Source: Lapidilactobacillus wuchangensis (GTDB taxonomy: Bacteria; Bacillota; Bacilli; Lactobacillales; Lactobacillaceae). From it: DNA of 64,000 nucleotides. Both the position numbers and the translations under genes were made by a program. The notes under the pieces are model-generated. The model searched no databases, was not told where the DNA came from, and saw only the letters and a program-made list of their open reading frames with translations. The stretch is taken from NCBI RefSeq assembly GCF_003946645.1, contig NZ_RHOU01000004.1, positions 112,158-176,157 of the forward strand. Direction: 5' to 3'. Below are positions 8,876-17,594 of this stretch, piece after piece; the first letter of the stretch is position 1, and each line of letters starts with the position of its first letter.

Positions 8876-9026
8876 GGCAGGGGCCCAGCGATTGGCGTCA
8901 ATGGTGAAATTATTCTTGCCGCTTTAGCGGTTAGAATAAGACTCGTATTTGAGATTGTTGCGTCAGCAATAAGCTCAAATCGATGTCCACCATGTTCCAC
9001 GCCTACAAAATCGCTGGGCCCCTGCC
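8876..9026 (+). repeat. Compact nested-hairpin repeat B, copy 4
   Basis: GGCAGGGGCCCAGCGATT (8876-8893) is repeated as an exact inverse at 9009-9026. Between these arms lie the family inner stem (TTATTCT-T-GCCGCT against AGCGGT-T-AGAATAA, with one G-T pair) and the ATTTGAG/CTCAAAT stem. The whole unit is only 151 bases and folds as nested hairpins. Confidence 0.85.
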
Positions 9027-9118
9027 GTTCTCGCTAGGAAACGACTAGGTTCAAGGCCATGGTATTCCAAACTCTGCAAATTGCGCTACCACCATTTCCA
9101 ATTGAAGTAGTTTTGGTA

Positions 9119-9943
9119 TTACACCACTGTTTTGTGCTGGCGAGCCCAAGCCGTGATTTGCTTCGTTAGTGACTGATATTGATCAGGCTTATCAACTTGC
9201 CGACTGATCAAATAAAATTGCCGCTGATAAGGACTGCCCAAGGTCTGATAATTCAAATTCTGGGCGGCACTTTCAGAAATAATCGCTTTGCCGAAATTTT
9301 GATGCAGCAGTTGGACGATGATTTGATTATTGGCAATGGTCAACTGTGGCCCTTGAATATCGTGCTCGGCAAAATAGCGAGCCGTATAGTGATAGACGCC
9401 GCTATTGGCCTCACGAACTAGCCAAGGCTGTTCAGGCTGCTCACCGTTTACAAGTACGAGTTGGTCATTAAATAAAGTTTGCCGATGAATACTATTGCTG
9501 GACAGGGGCTTTTCAATAAAGCCGAGATCAATCTTGTGTTGCTGCAGCGCTTCAAAAACGGCCAAAGAATTCAGCATGGTGACGCTGAAATTGACTTGCT
9601 GATTGTGTTGATAAAGTTGGGGCAGCAATTCGGGCAAGAAGTAACAGGCGAAAGTGTGGGAGGCGCCAATGCGGCAGTTTAGTCGCTGGCTTCCAGGTAG
9701 ATTCTGCTTGACAGTGGTCCACTCGTCTAAAATTTTGCTGGCTTGCCGGTAAAGTTCCTCGGCTTGCGGCGTCACTAATAATTGGGTGCGGCCATTGCGC
9801 ACAAATAGGGTTGTTTGGAGTTCGTTTTCCAGTTGTTTGATTTGTGCGGAAACTGTTGGCTGAGCAATGAACAGTAAATCAGCGGCATGCGAGAAACTTT
9901 TTGTTTCATAAACCATTTTGAAAGTTGTCAGTAATTTAAACAT
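9119..9943 (-). CDS. LysR family transcriptional regulator
   Basis: The product has 274 residues. An N-terminal winged HTH (SFSHAADLLFIAQPTVSAQI) and a periplasmic-binding-like effector domain make a normal LysR layout, slightly short of the usual 290-300. The start at 9943 (MFKLLTTFKM) has GGAAAGG upstream; the longer frame to 9991 has no site. It is divergent from a YeiH-type transporter, an arrangement also found in E. coli, where LysR-type YeiE controls yeiH. It therefore probably regulates that neighbour in response to a sulfur compound (inference). Confidence 0.9.
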   Translation of the reverse strand: MFKLLTTFKMVYETKSFSHAADLLFIAQPTVSAQIKQLENELQTTLFVRNGRTQLLVTPQAEELYRQASKILDEWTTVKQNLPGSQRLNCRIGASHTFACYFLPELLPQLYQHNQQVNFSVTMLNSLAVFEALQQHKIDLGFIEKPLSSNSIHRQTLFNDQLVLVNGEQPEQPWLVREANSGVYHYTARYFAEHDIQGPQLTIANNQIIVQLLHQNFGKAIISESAAQNLNYQTLGSPYQRQFYLISRQVDKPDQYQSLTKQITAWARQHKTVV

Positions 9944-9984
9944 GGGAACCTTTCCATTACAAATATCAATCGTAACTATTATCT

Positions 9985-10020
9985 CTATCAATCATACTAA
10001 TGATAGTCTTCCGGTACAAT
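9985..10020 (+). promoter_or_regulatory. Candidate LysR operator and promoter
   Basis: CTATCA (9985-9990) and TGATAG (10001-10006) form an inverted repeat with a 10-base spacer, fitting a LysR T-N11-A type site. TACAAT (10015-10020) could be the -10 box of the transporter gene. The region lies in the 106-base divergent gap. Confidence 0.5.
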
Positions 10021-10049
10021 ATTAATATTGATATTTTGGAGGAAAAATA

Positions 10050-11069
10050 ATGGAACGATTCGCAAAAATTTCAGTTGCTGCTCGGCCAGTTTTACCAGGA
10101 CTGGGTTTATCAGTGGCCGTGGCAATTGCTGCTAAAGTAATTGCCATTTGGTTGCCTGATTTGGGTGGTGCCACGATTGCTATTTTATTAGGTATTCTGC
10201 TGGGTAACACGTGTTTTCGACAGGAAATATGGGCCGTGGGGACGAAATTCTCGGAAAGTCGCTTGTTGGAATACTCAGTTGTTTTATTGGGTTTTACAGT
10301 GACTTTTCAAACCATCAGCCAGATTGGGTGGCGCGGGGTGGTTTATGTTGTTTTAATGATGACCACGGTGATTTTCGCGGCTTATTGGCTGGGTCACTGG
10401 CTAGGCTTCGACGAGAAGATGTCGTTAATGATGGCCGGCGGTAACGCAGTGTGCGGTTCCAGCGCGATTGGTGCGATTGCCCCGGCGATTAAGGCTGATG
10501 AAACTGACAAGGGCCAGATTATTACGTTGGTGAATTTGCTAGGCACGGTAATGATGTTATTGTTGCCGTTAATTGGCGGCCAGGTTTTTGGTGATCAACT
10601 GCTGGCCAAAAGTGCGCTGCTTGGTGGCACCTTACAATCTGTGGGTCAGGTAGTGGCTGGCGCCAGTCTAATTAGTAGCGCTACCGTGCAATACGCGATG
10701 CTATTTAAAATTATGCGGATCATGTTGCTGGTCGTGGTCGTCTTGGCCTTTACTAAAAAAGTTGCCGCTCCAACGACTTCGGCGGCAAACACAACCCACA
10801 AAACGAAAGGGATTCGCATTCCTTGGTATGTTTTGGGATTTCTAATTTTTTGTATCCTAAATAGTCTCGTGTCATTACCAACGGTGCTGAATGCCAGTGC
10901 ACATACAATTAGCACTTGGTTTGAAACGACGGCATTAGCGGCTATTGGGTTACGATTAGATTTTCGTAAGTTCATGCAGCAAGGGGTCAAGTTCCTACTT
11001 TATGGGGTTGGCGTTGGTTTTGTCCAGACGGTAGCGGCGATTAGTTTTATTCTGCTCTTAGGTTTATAA
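10050..11069 (+). CDS. YeiH family putative sulfate exporter
   Basis: The product has 339 residues and about ten membrane helices. The conserved core GNAVCGSSAIGAIAPAIKA lies at about 130-148, and the glycine-rich first helices (GGATIAILLGILLGNT) match the YeiH/conserved-hypothetical-698 family. Members are annotated as putative sulfate exporters, although biochemical proof is thin. GGAGG lies upstream of ATG 10050. It is divergent from the LysR regulator. Confidence 0.85.
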   Translation: MERFAKISVAARPVLPGLGLSVAVAIAAKVIAIWLPDLGGATIAILLGILLGNTCFRQEIWAVGTKFSESRLLEYSVVLLGFTVTFQTISQIGWRGVVYVVLMMTTVIFAAYWLGHWLGFDEKMSLMMAGGNAVCGSSAIGAIAPAIKADETDKGQIITLVNLLGTVMMLLLPLIGGQVFGDQLLAKSALLGGTLQSVGQVVAGASLISSATVQYAMLFKIMRIMLLVVVVLAFTKKVAAPTTSAANTTHKTKGIRIPWYVLGFLIFCILNSLVSLPTVLNASAHTISTWFETTALAAIGLRLDFRKFMQQGVKFLLYGVGVGFVQTVAAISFILLLGL

Positions 11070-11185
11070 GGGTATTCAGTAAATTGGGGTGCAACAACTT
11101 TTTTTCGTCAAAATAAAACACAATAAGTCGTTATGAATATTTTTAAGTATAATTTATTTGGTAAAATTTATGATTAACAATTTAA

Positions 11186-11227
11186 ATATCTCAAAATAAT
11201 ATACAAATTATTTTGAGATATTTTTTA
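11186..11227 (+). terminator. Rho-independent terminator
   Basis: ATATCTCAAAATAAT (11186-11200) pairs perfectly with ATTATTTTGAGATAT (11207-11221) and a T run follows. It ends the YeiH transcript. Confidence 0.85.
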
Positions 11228-11320
11228 TTATTCTTTTATTTATCAAAGATAATACGACGAGGAGATTTGCTTAAAAATATTCATTATTCTGATTAATTAT
11301 TAAAAATAAGCCAAAAAGCA

Positions 11321-11350
11321 TTGACGATATTTTATTTTATAATGTATAAT
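11321..11350 (+). promoter_or_regulatory. Promoter of first WxL cassette
   Basis: TTGACG (11321-11326) and TATAAT (11345-11350) are separated by 18 bases, with TG just before the -10. The second cassette uses the same -35 hexamer. Confidence 0.75.
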
Positions 11351-11402
11351 ATTTTTTGCTTGGTAAAAATAACAGAAATTTTCAGAAAACGAGGGTAGTC
11401 AT

Positions 11403-12041
11403 TTGAAGAAACTATTAGTGAGTTTAAGTTTAATTTTGGCGATGTTGGGCGGCACCTTAGCTGTAACGAAGCCGGTGGCAGCAGCAACGGACGATAATAA
11501 GGCCTTGGATTCAACAGCAACTGTTAATGTTGATGCCACCAATCCCGATAATCCTAATCCCGAGGATGGCCGGTTGCTTTTAAAATCAGTTCCTGATTTT
11601 CATTACGGTACTTTATCGGCTCGACAAATTTTCAATGGTTTTCAAGATCAGCAAGCGCAAGCAGATGGGCAATTGGTGATTGTTGATAATCGACTAGGCG
11701 ACGATCAATGGCAATTATCAGTTAAAGCCGATGCATTCAAGCGGGCTGATCAGCAGTCTTTAAACGCCGGACTATTACAATTGATGGCCTTACCAATGGC
11801 CGCTGATCAGGCTGATACAACCGCGTCGATCAATGGCAAGGTGCCAACTGATGGTGCCACCCATGTGCTGACAACGAACCGCTCTGGCCTGCATGGCTTA
11901 GTAAAATATAACTTTGCTAAAAGCGATAACACGTTAAGCTTAGATGCAACCAATCGCTTGGCAATTAAGACCAATGATACTTTTACCGCCCCTTTGACTT
12001 GGACACTGGCGGCCTCACAACCAGCAGTCAAGCCTTTATAA
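11403..12041 (+). CDS. Small WxL domain surface protein (cassette 1)
   Basis: The product has 212 residues. A signal peptide ends near AAA at about 28. A DxxNPDNPNPED linker leads into a WxL domain with the typical PDFxxG start, a first WxL (DQWQLSV) and a second near the C-terminus (LTWTLAASQP). WxL domains bind peptidoglycan non-covalently. The start is TTG 11403, with GAGGG about eight bases upstream. It is followed by a conserved hairpin and by its WxLIP partner. It is the paralogue of the gene at 15793. Confidence 0.9.
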   Translation: MKKLLVSLSLILAMLGGTLAVTKPVAAATDDNKALDSTATVNVDATNPDNPNPEDGRLLLKSVPDFHYGTLSARQIFNGFQDQQAQADGQLVIVDNRLGDDQWQLSVKADAFKRADQQSLNAGLLQLMALPMAADQADTTASINGKVPTDGATHVLTTNRSGLHGLVKYNFAKSDNTLSLDATNRLAIKTNDTFTAPLTWTLAASQPAVKPL

Positions 12042-12055
12042 TCTGAACCTTTTGT

Positions 12056-12084
12056 GAGTAAGGTTGGGTCGCGCTGCCTTACTC
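12056..12084 (+). promoter_or_regulatory. Conserved intercistronic hairpin, cassette 1
   Basis: GAGTAAGG (12056-12063) pairs with CCTTACTC (12077-12084). The loop contains GGGTCGCGCT, and CTTTTTCC follows. The same loop on a different stem lies at 16443-16468, at the same place in the second cassette. Confidence 0.75.
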
Positions 12085-12107
12085 CTTTTTCCTATTAGGA
12101 GTTGCGT

Positions 12108-13139
12108 ATGAAATTTAAAATAATCTTAGGTGCCATTATTGTCGCTGGCTTAGTCAGCCTCGGCTTAATTGCACCGCGAATCAGTCAGGCTGCCGAAACT
12201 GGTGCTGAATTTTCAGTTCAACCGATTTTACCGGCTGCGCAAACTGACCAACAATTACACCATTTTGCAATTACACCTCAGGCAAACACAACTTATCCGT
12301 TAAAAATTGTGGTCGAAAACTTGAGCCCGACGACCAGTCACCAATTTCGGGTGCAGCTTTTGGCAGCCACAACGACTAGTGGCGGCAAAATTGACTACAC
12401 GCCTTCAAATAAAAAACGTGATTCTAGTGCGCACGTGTTGCTACCGGATTTAGTGGCACAGCAGGCACCAGAACAGCTGATAACCGTGGCACCAGCCAGC
12501 CAAGAAGTTGTCACTTTCATGATTAAAACGCCGCAACCGTTAATTGAGGGCACTATTTTAGGCAGCGTTTATGTTCAACGGGTGACCGAACTGGCAGCAG
12601 CTGACCGGGAAATTGGCTTGCAAAATCAATTTGCCATGACCATCCCGGTGGTGCTGGAAACGCCGAGTAATCGCCTGCCCAAACTTGCTGTTGATGATGT
12701 CTATTTAGCTTCAGCTGGTGGCCGGGCGGGATTGGTCGCGGCGGTTCATAACAACAGTCCGGTGATGTTTGGCCAGATTAAACTTGATGCGAAGATTCGC
12801 CGTCAAGGCCAAAATCAAGTGCTGATCCATCAGCAGGATCATGATTATGAAATGGCGCCTAATTCAACGTTAGATTATCATTTGGAGACGGGGAGTAAGA
12901 CGTTAACACCAGGTCGCTATGTGCTTGATTTGACACTGAATTCTGGCCAGAAGAAATTCAAATTACAGCGAAAATTTACGATTAAGGCCACTGATCAAGG
13001 TGCAGTTGAGCAACATTTAGTCGAAATTAATCAAACACGACCGACGCCCTGGTTGCTATTAATTCTAGGCACGTTGGCCGGACTGCTCGTGATCAGCGGC
13101 TTGATTATTTGGTTCGTCCGCCAACGACGCCGGTCTTAA
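12108..13139 (+). CDS. WxL-interacting protein (DUF916/DUF3324), cassette 1
   Basis: The product has 343 residues. A signal peptide is followed by the DUF916 peptidoglycan-binding domain (FSVQPILPAAQ ... GTILGSVYVQR), then the DUF3324 domain (MFGQIKL ... YEMAPNSTLDYHL ... LTPGRYVLDL). A C-terminal membrane helix (LLLILGTLAGLLVISGLIIW) and RQRRR tail complete it. WxLIPs anchor WxL proteins to membrane and wall. ATG 12108 has AGGAG at a six-base spacing; the upstream TTG has none. It lies between the small and large WxL genes. Confidence 0.92.
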   Translation: MKFKIILGAIIVAGLVSLGLIAPRISQAAETGAEFSVQPILPAAQTDQQLHHFAITPQANTTYPLKIVVENLSPTTSHQFRVQLLAATTTSGGKIDYTPSNKKRDSSAHVLLPDLVAQQAPEQLITVAPASQEVVTFMIKTPQPLIEGTILGSVYVQRVTELAAADREIGLQNQFAMTIPVVLETPSNRLPKLAVDDVYLASAGGRAGLVAAVHNNSPVMFGQIKLDAKIRRQGQNQVLIHQQDHDYEMAPNSTLDYHLETGSKTLTPGRYVLDLTLNSGQKKFKLQRKFTIKATDQGAVEQHLVEINQTRPTPWLLLILGTLAGLLVISGLIIWFVRQRRRS

Positions 13140-13186
13140 TTACAATTGTTGCTACCGATGGTTGAAAGGAGAAAGGCGGCATAGCG

Positions 13187-15199
13187 ATGAAGCAAAAAAA
13201 ATACTTGGTGAGACTCAGCTTGTTAGCAATGCTTTGGGGCTGCATCAGCTCGCCACTTCAGCCAACGTTGGCAGGCACAATTACCGCAGCAACTGCAGTC
13301 AATGACTCAGCCAGCCTGGCAGCTAATGAACCAGTTGCAGACGAAGACAAAACTAATCTGCCTCATGCTGGTGCACAAGAGTCAACAGCCAATGCAATCA
13401 CAGATACAACCGCAGATGCAGCTCTAGATACAACTGCCAATCCCGAACGACCAGCCGAACCACTATTAACACTGCCATTAACGACAACACCAGATTCGGA
13501 AACGCAAACGTCCAGTGAACCCCCAACTGTGTCTGAGTCTGCTGATGAGTTAGCAATCGAACCGGCGGCAACTGATACTTTGCCAGCCACACCAATCACG
13601 GAGCCACCACTACCGCCAACAGCTCAGGATGGGGCCCGTCCGGCGGATAAGGCTGGCTGGGTTTTAGGTATTCCGTTATTTGCCGGCTTCCTCAGCCAGC
13701 CTCAGCGGCAACAATATGTTCAAGAGGGTGATTCGGTTGAATTGGATGCTCGTTTTACCGAAACCGAATGGCACCCCTCTGGCAGCGAAAAGGTTTTTCT
13801 AACCAAATGGTCGTGGAACGGCGAGCGTTGGTTAAAGAGTGATGATGGTTATGCCTACAAGGCAACTGATATAGGAAACAATAAATTTAAAACGGTGATT
13901 CGCTTTGGCCCTGGCCAGCATGATCAACTGCCAGTCGGCTACTATTATTTTCAATTGCGGTTCACCAATGGTAACTTGGTGCGCAACACTTACTATTCGC
14001 AATTGGCTAAAATTGTTGTTGAAAGTGATAGCAATGCTGCCACATCAGTTAATGTGGTGCCGGAGACGGAAATTATTTTCCCCAATGTTGAATATCAAAT
14101 CGATGCCAATATTCAGCCAGCCCATTCAACCAGTGTTGTTGGCTGGCAAAGCGATGCGGCTACTTTGGACCGTAGTTTTGGCCGCAGTGCTAATTTCCAT
14201 TTAGATGGTGGGACGATTAAAGACTGGGTCAACGTTGACACTAACCGGCCAGGCTTGCCAGTAACAGTTACCGCCAAGGCCAATGAACATTATGATACGA
14301 CACTAGTTCACGCCGGTGGGTTGAAAGCTCAAGAATTGCCGCTTGACCGCGCTCGTGATCAAGGCATTCAGTGGCCCGTGGCCGGAATGGATAAGTTGCA
14401 GCGTGACTTGTACGCTGCTGACAGTAGTGTTGAAGTGAAGCGGACGAAATTCAAGTGGTCCTATTTCCAAAAAAATAATCGCGGGCGCTACACGGAACGC
14501 AGCTTTCCTAAAGAAGTTAAAAACGCCAGCGGCACACTTGATCAGCCCACTGATTTAAATAGCAGTAAATTATTAGCGATTCCTGGCGACAGTGCCTTCA
14601 TTAACACGCTGCGAACTGCCAGCATGAATAATGCGGCCATTTACGCGAAGCTGATGCTGACGTTAACTATTAAAACTGGCCGTAATGCGACTAAGGACGT
14701 TAATTTAACCACGAATCAGGCTCGACTTTTGGTTAATCCACCCACAGGAAAATTGTATTTAGCAATGACACCGGATTTCAATTTTCCACCAGTGACTAGT
14801 CGTCAAATTTATCAGGGTAATCAACAAACCACTGCTGAGCAAATCTTGGCACCAATGACTGAACGCAGTTTTTTGGCGGTGGTCGATACGCGGCCGGACA
14901 ATGCCGACTGGACTTTACAAGCAACGATGACGCCGTTTACAGCCGCTGATCAACAGCTGACACAGGTTGGCATCAAGTTGAAAAGCTTTGCGATTCATCC
15001 GGCAGAAGCTGTATTACGACCCAATCAGGCCCCACTAACGGTGGCGAAATCAAGTGATTGGCAGCAGGGGGCCTTTCCGGTTCAAGGCGAACTACTGCTC
15101 GATCCGCAACCACTAGCCCAATTACACGACCAACAAAAATTCCAGGCTAAAATTACCTGGAACTTGACCACCACACAGCCAGCCGCACCAATGCTGTAA
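13187..15199 (+). CDS. Large WxL domain surface protein (cassette 1)
   Basis: The product has 670 residues. A signal peptide is followed by a Thr/Ala/Glu/Pro-rich low-complexity segment (about 30-150), then extracellular domains of unknown fold. A C-terminal WxL domain begins at GKLYLAMTPDFNFPP (about 521), with DWTLQAT and the last TWNLTTTQPA. It ends at its C-terminus without a membrane anchor, as WxL proteins do. AAGGCGG lies seven bases upstream of the ATG. It is the likely cargo of the complex formed with the preceding WxLIP and small WxL protein. Its paralogue is at 17595. Confidence 0.88.
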   Translation: MKQKKYLVRLSLLAMLWGCISSPLQPTLAGTITAATAVNDSASLAANEPVADEDKTNLPHAGAQESTANAITDTTADAALDTTANPERPAEPLLTLPLTTTPDSETQTSSEPPTVSESADELAIEPAATDTLPATPITEPPLPPTAQDGARPADKAGWVLGIPLFAGFLSQPQRQQYVQEGDSVELDARFTETEWHPSGSEKVFLTKWSWNGERWLKSDDGYAYKATDIGNNKFKTVIRFGPGQHDQLPVGYYYFQLRFTNGNLVRNTYYSQLAKIVVESDSNAATSVNVVPETEIIFPNVEYQIDANIQPAHSTSVVGWQSDAATLDRSFGRSANFHLDGGTIKDWVNVDTNRPGLPVTVTAKANEHYDTTLVHAGGLKAQELPLDRARDQGIQWPVAGMDKLQRDLYAADSSVEVKRTKFKWSYFQKNNRGRYTERSFPKEVKNASGTLDQPTDLNSSKLLAIPGDSAFINTLRTASMNNAAIYAKLMLTLTIKTGRNATKDVNLTTNQARLLVNPPTGKLYLAMTPDFNFPPVTSRQIYQGNQQTTAEQILAPMTERSFLAVVDTRPDNADWTLQATMTPFTAADQQLTQVGIKLKSFAIHPAEAVLRPNQAPLTVAKSSDWQQGAFPVQGELLLDPQPLAQLHDQQKFQAKITWNLTTTQPAAPML

Positions 15200-15254
15200 G
15201 CGAACTAGTGATTCAACATTAGTTTGGTGACAAGATGTTAGTGTGAAACACGTT

Positions 15255-15291
15255 AAAAAAGCGACTCAATGCTGAATTGAGTCGCTTTTTT
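15255..15291 (+). terminator. Rho-independent terminator of cassette 1
   Basis: AAAAAGCGACTCAAT pairs with ATTGAGTCGCTTTTT with a GCTGA-type loop, and a T run follows. Confidence 0.9.
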
Positions 15292-15540
15292 GGTGCATGT
15301 TGCAGCTGATTACTTTTTAAAACGTAAACTGATTTTACGGGCAAGGCTTTCATTACACACGAATACTACCGCAGCTAATGGCGTTAGCGGTACGGCTCAT
15401 TTATTAGATTAATGACTCGCAAAAATACAAAAATGAATAATGATAATGAAAAACTATTACAATTATAAATATGATATCTTGAGCAAGCCTACTGAAAAAA
15501 TATTTTTTAATTATTCATTTTTTACGATTTATTATCTAAA

Positions 15541-15635
15541 AAGTGACAATATGTAACTCAAAAAAGATGTCTAAACATCTTGATAAATATGATGATATGA
15601 TTAATTTTTCAAAGTGACACAATGTAACTTAAAAA
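15541..15635 (+). promoter_or_regulatory. Two dyad sites upstream of second WxL cassette
   Basis: AAGTGACA-ATA-TGTAACTC (15541-15559) and AAGTGACA-CAA-TGTAACTT (15612-15630) are near-perfect 8-3-8 inverted repeats. Their starts are 71 bases apart, and each is followed by AAAAA. They lie 60-150 bases upstream of the promoter and look like binding sites of a dimeric regulator. Confidence 0.6.
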
Positions 15636-15667
15636 CTATCATAATATGCAAAAAAATTACTGTTTTT

Positions 15668-15717
15668 TTGAAAGCGCAATTTTTTTAGTTGACGTACCTA
15701 GTAACTCTTCGTATACT
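15668..15717 (+). promoter_or_regulatory. Promoter of second WxL cassette with cre-like site
   Basis: TTGACG (15689-15694) and TATACT (15712-15717) are separated by 17 bases. TTGAAAGCGCAAT (15668-15680), just upstream, resembles a CcpA cre site (WTGAAARCGYTTT), with two mismatches. Confidence 0.7.
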
Positions 15718-15792
15718 AGGCTCATAAATTGATGTGACGGCGCTGTCAACAATCAAAAATTTGTGTTGAAAAAAAGAAATGGGGAAATCATT

Positions 15793-16428
15793 ATGAAAAA
15801 AACAATCTCACTCCTGGCACTATCACTGGCAATCGTTGGTTCACTTGCATTTACAGGATCAACAGCTCAAGCAGCTTCAATTTCGGCGGACCAACTAGGG
15901 GGTAGTTCAACTGCTGATTTTAAGGTTACTGCTAAAGAAGATCCAGAAGATCCGGATCCAGATCCAGATGCAGGTAAATTAGTGCTTAACGAAGTACCTG
16001 ATTTTAACTTTGGGATAATTTCTGCTAAAAATATTTATGGTGGTTTTACTGGCCGTGCAGCAACTGCTGATGGTAAAGTATCAATTAGTGATAACCGAAT
16101 CGGTGCAACTGATTGGACTTTGAAAGCATCGATGACTGGTTTCACTGATGGCACAACAACTTTAAGCGATTCTGTGTTGAACTTGCAAGCAGCTGGTCAA
16201 ACAACTGCACTTGACTTAAATGGGGCAATCAATGTTGGTACCCAAACACAATTAGCAACTAGTGATGGTACTGCCCATGGTACTTTTGATTATAATTTAG
16301 CCGCAGCTAACAATACCTTAAACTTAGGCGCTAACGGTGGTGCTGTCTTAACTGATGGCGCAACTTATACTTCGAACTTAACTTGGGAATTAACTTCAGG
16401 TCAACCAACGACTCAAGTTGCAGAATAA
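15793..16428 (+). CDS. Small WxL domain surface protein (cassette 2)
   Basis: The product has 211 residues. The signal peptide (KKTISLLALSLAIVGSLAF...AQA) is clear. An acidic DPEDPDPDPDAG linker precedes a WxL domain with PDFNFG, DWTLKAS and the terminal TWELTSGQP. ATG 15793 has GGGGAAA upstream and is preferred to TTG 15763. Together with the gene at 11403 it marks the tandem duplication of the cassette. Expression may respond to carbon source if the cre-like site is real. Confidence 0.92.
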   Translation: MKKTISLLALSLAIVGSLAFTGSTAQAASISADQLGGSSTADFKVTAKEDPEDPDPDPDAGKLVLNEVPDFNFGIISAKNIYGGFTGRAATADGKVSISDNRIGATDWTLKASMTGFTDGTTTLSDSVLNLQAAGQTTALDLNGAINVGTQTQLATSDGTAHGTFDYNLAAANNTLNLGANGGAVLTDGATYTSNLTWELTSGQPTTQVAE

Positions 16429-16442
16429 TTTAGATTTCTTGG

Positions 16443-16468
16443 GGTAAAGCGGGTCGCGCTACTTTACC
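16443..16468 (+). promoter_or_regulatory. Conserved intercistronic hairpin, cassette 2
   Basis: GGTAAAG (16443-16449) pairs with CTTTACC (16462-16468). The loop CGGGTCGCGCTA shares ten bases exactly with the cassette 1 hairpin, while the stem has changed on both sides (GTAAGG/CCTTAC to GTAAAG/CTTTAC). Confidence 0.75.
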
Positions 16469-16489
16469 TCTTTTGAATTGGGGATGCGT

Positions 16490-17524
16490 ATGAAACATTT
16501 AAAATCAATCTTATTTGGTTTGGCAGTGTTCATCGGGGGATGCATTGCAACAACCATTAATCAAACCCAAGCTGCTGGTTCTGGCGCTGATTTTACGATC
16601 AGTCCAGTTCTACCAGAGGCTCAAGCTGATCAAAGTTTAAACTATTTTTCGTTAAATACGGAAGCAAATCAGGTCTATCCGTTAAAAGTGGTCGTGAATA
16701 ACTTGAATTCTGAGAAAGCCCAGAATTTCCAAGTGCAGTTGGTGACTGCAACGACGACTAGTTCAGGTCGAATTAGTTATATGCCAACTGCGGATAAACG
16801 TGATTCCAGTGCTTTGACCACTTTGCCAGAATTGGCACTTGATCAGCCAACGACTCATCGGATTACAGTGCCGGCAGCTAGCAAGCAAGAAGTGACTTTT
16901 ACCGTGACGATGCCGAAGAGTAATATTGTCGGGACTGTTTTAGGCAGTATTTATGTGCGGCGAGTCGACGCTAAAAGTAAAAATGATCAGACGATTGGCA
17001 TTCAGAATGAATTTGCAATGACCATTCCTGTCATGCTTCAGCAGAAAAATCTGCCCAAAATCACGCCTGCTTTGAACATTACCAGCGTTAAACAATCTGC
17101 TTCTGGGGGAGCGGCTGTTTTAAAGGCGCGGGTTCATAACAGCAAGCCAGTGATGTTCGGCAAGATCAACATGAAGACGCAAGTGTTTAAAAAAGGCAGC
17201 AAAAAAGCCCTGATCACCCAAACTGATCAGAACTTTGAAATGGCGCCGAACTCAACAATGCCTTATCAAGTTAGAACCGGTGGCGAAGCATTAGCGCCTG
17301 GTCGCTATGTTTTGAAGATGCGGTTAACTTCTGGCGAAAAAGTCTTTAATCTGGAAAAAGAATTCGGCATTAAAGCAAGTGAGCATCGTACCACGGAACA
17401 ACAATTGGTCAAAGTAAACCGCAATATCTGGTGGCTTTGGTATGCAATTGGCGCTGGCTTAGTCTTAATCATTATTGGCTTAGTGATTCTGCTGATCTAT
17501 CGCAAACGTCGTGCTCAGAAATAA
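16490..17524 (+). CDS. WxL-interacting protein (DUF916/DUF3324), cassette 2
   Basis: The product has 344 residues with the same order of parts as the cassette 1 WxLIP: signal peptide, DUF916 (FTISPVLPEAQ ... GTVLGSIYVRR), DUF3324 (VMFGKIN ... FEMAPNSTMPY ... LAPGRYVLKM), a C-terminal helix (YAIGAGLVLIIIGLVILLI) and a YRKRR tail. ATG 16490 lies six bases after GGGG, the same spacing as in its paralogue. It should anchor the WxL proteins encoded on either side. Confidence 0.92.
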   Translation: MKHLKSILFGLAVFIGGCIATTINQTQAAGSGADFTISPVLPEAQADQSLNYFSLNTEANQVYPLKVVVNNLNSEKAQNFQVQLVTATTTSSGRISYMPTADKRDSSALTTLPELALDQPTTHRITVPAASKQEVTFTVTMPKSNIVGTVLGSIYVRRVDAKSKNDQTIGIQNEFAMTIPVMLQQKNLPKITPALNITSVKQSASGGAAVLKARVHNSKPVMFGKINMKTQVFKKGSKKALITQTDQNFEMAPNSTMPYQVRTGGEALAPGRYVLKMRLTSGEKVFNLEKEFGIKASEHRTTEQQLVKVNRNIWWLWYAIGAGLVLIIIGLVILLIYRKRRAQK

Positions 17525-17594
17525 TTGTGCTATATTGGGGATAACTGAATAATTCAGCTATTGTGATCAGTCTAATTGCTCGGGGGGATTAGTC

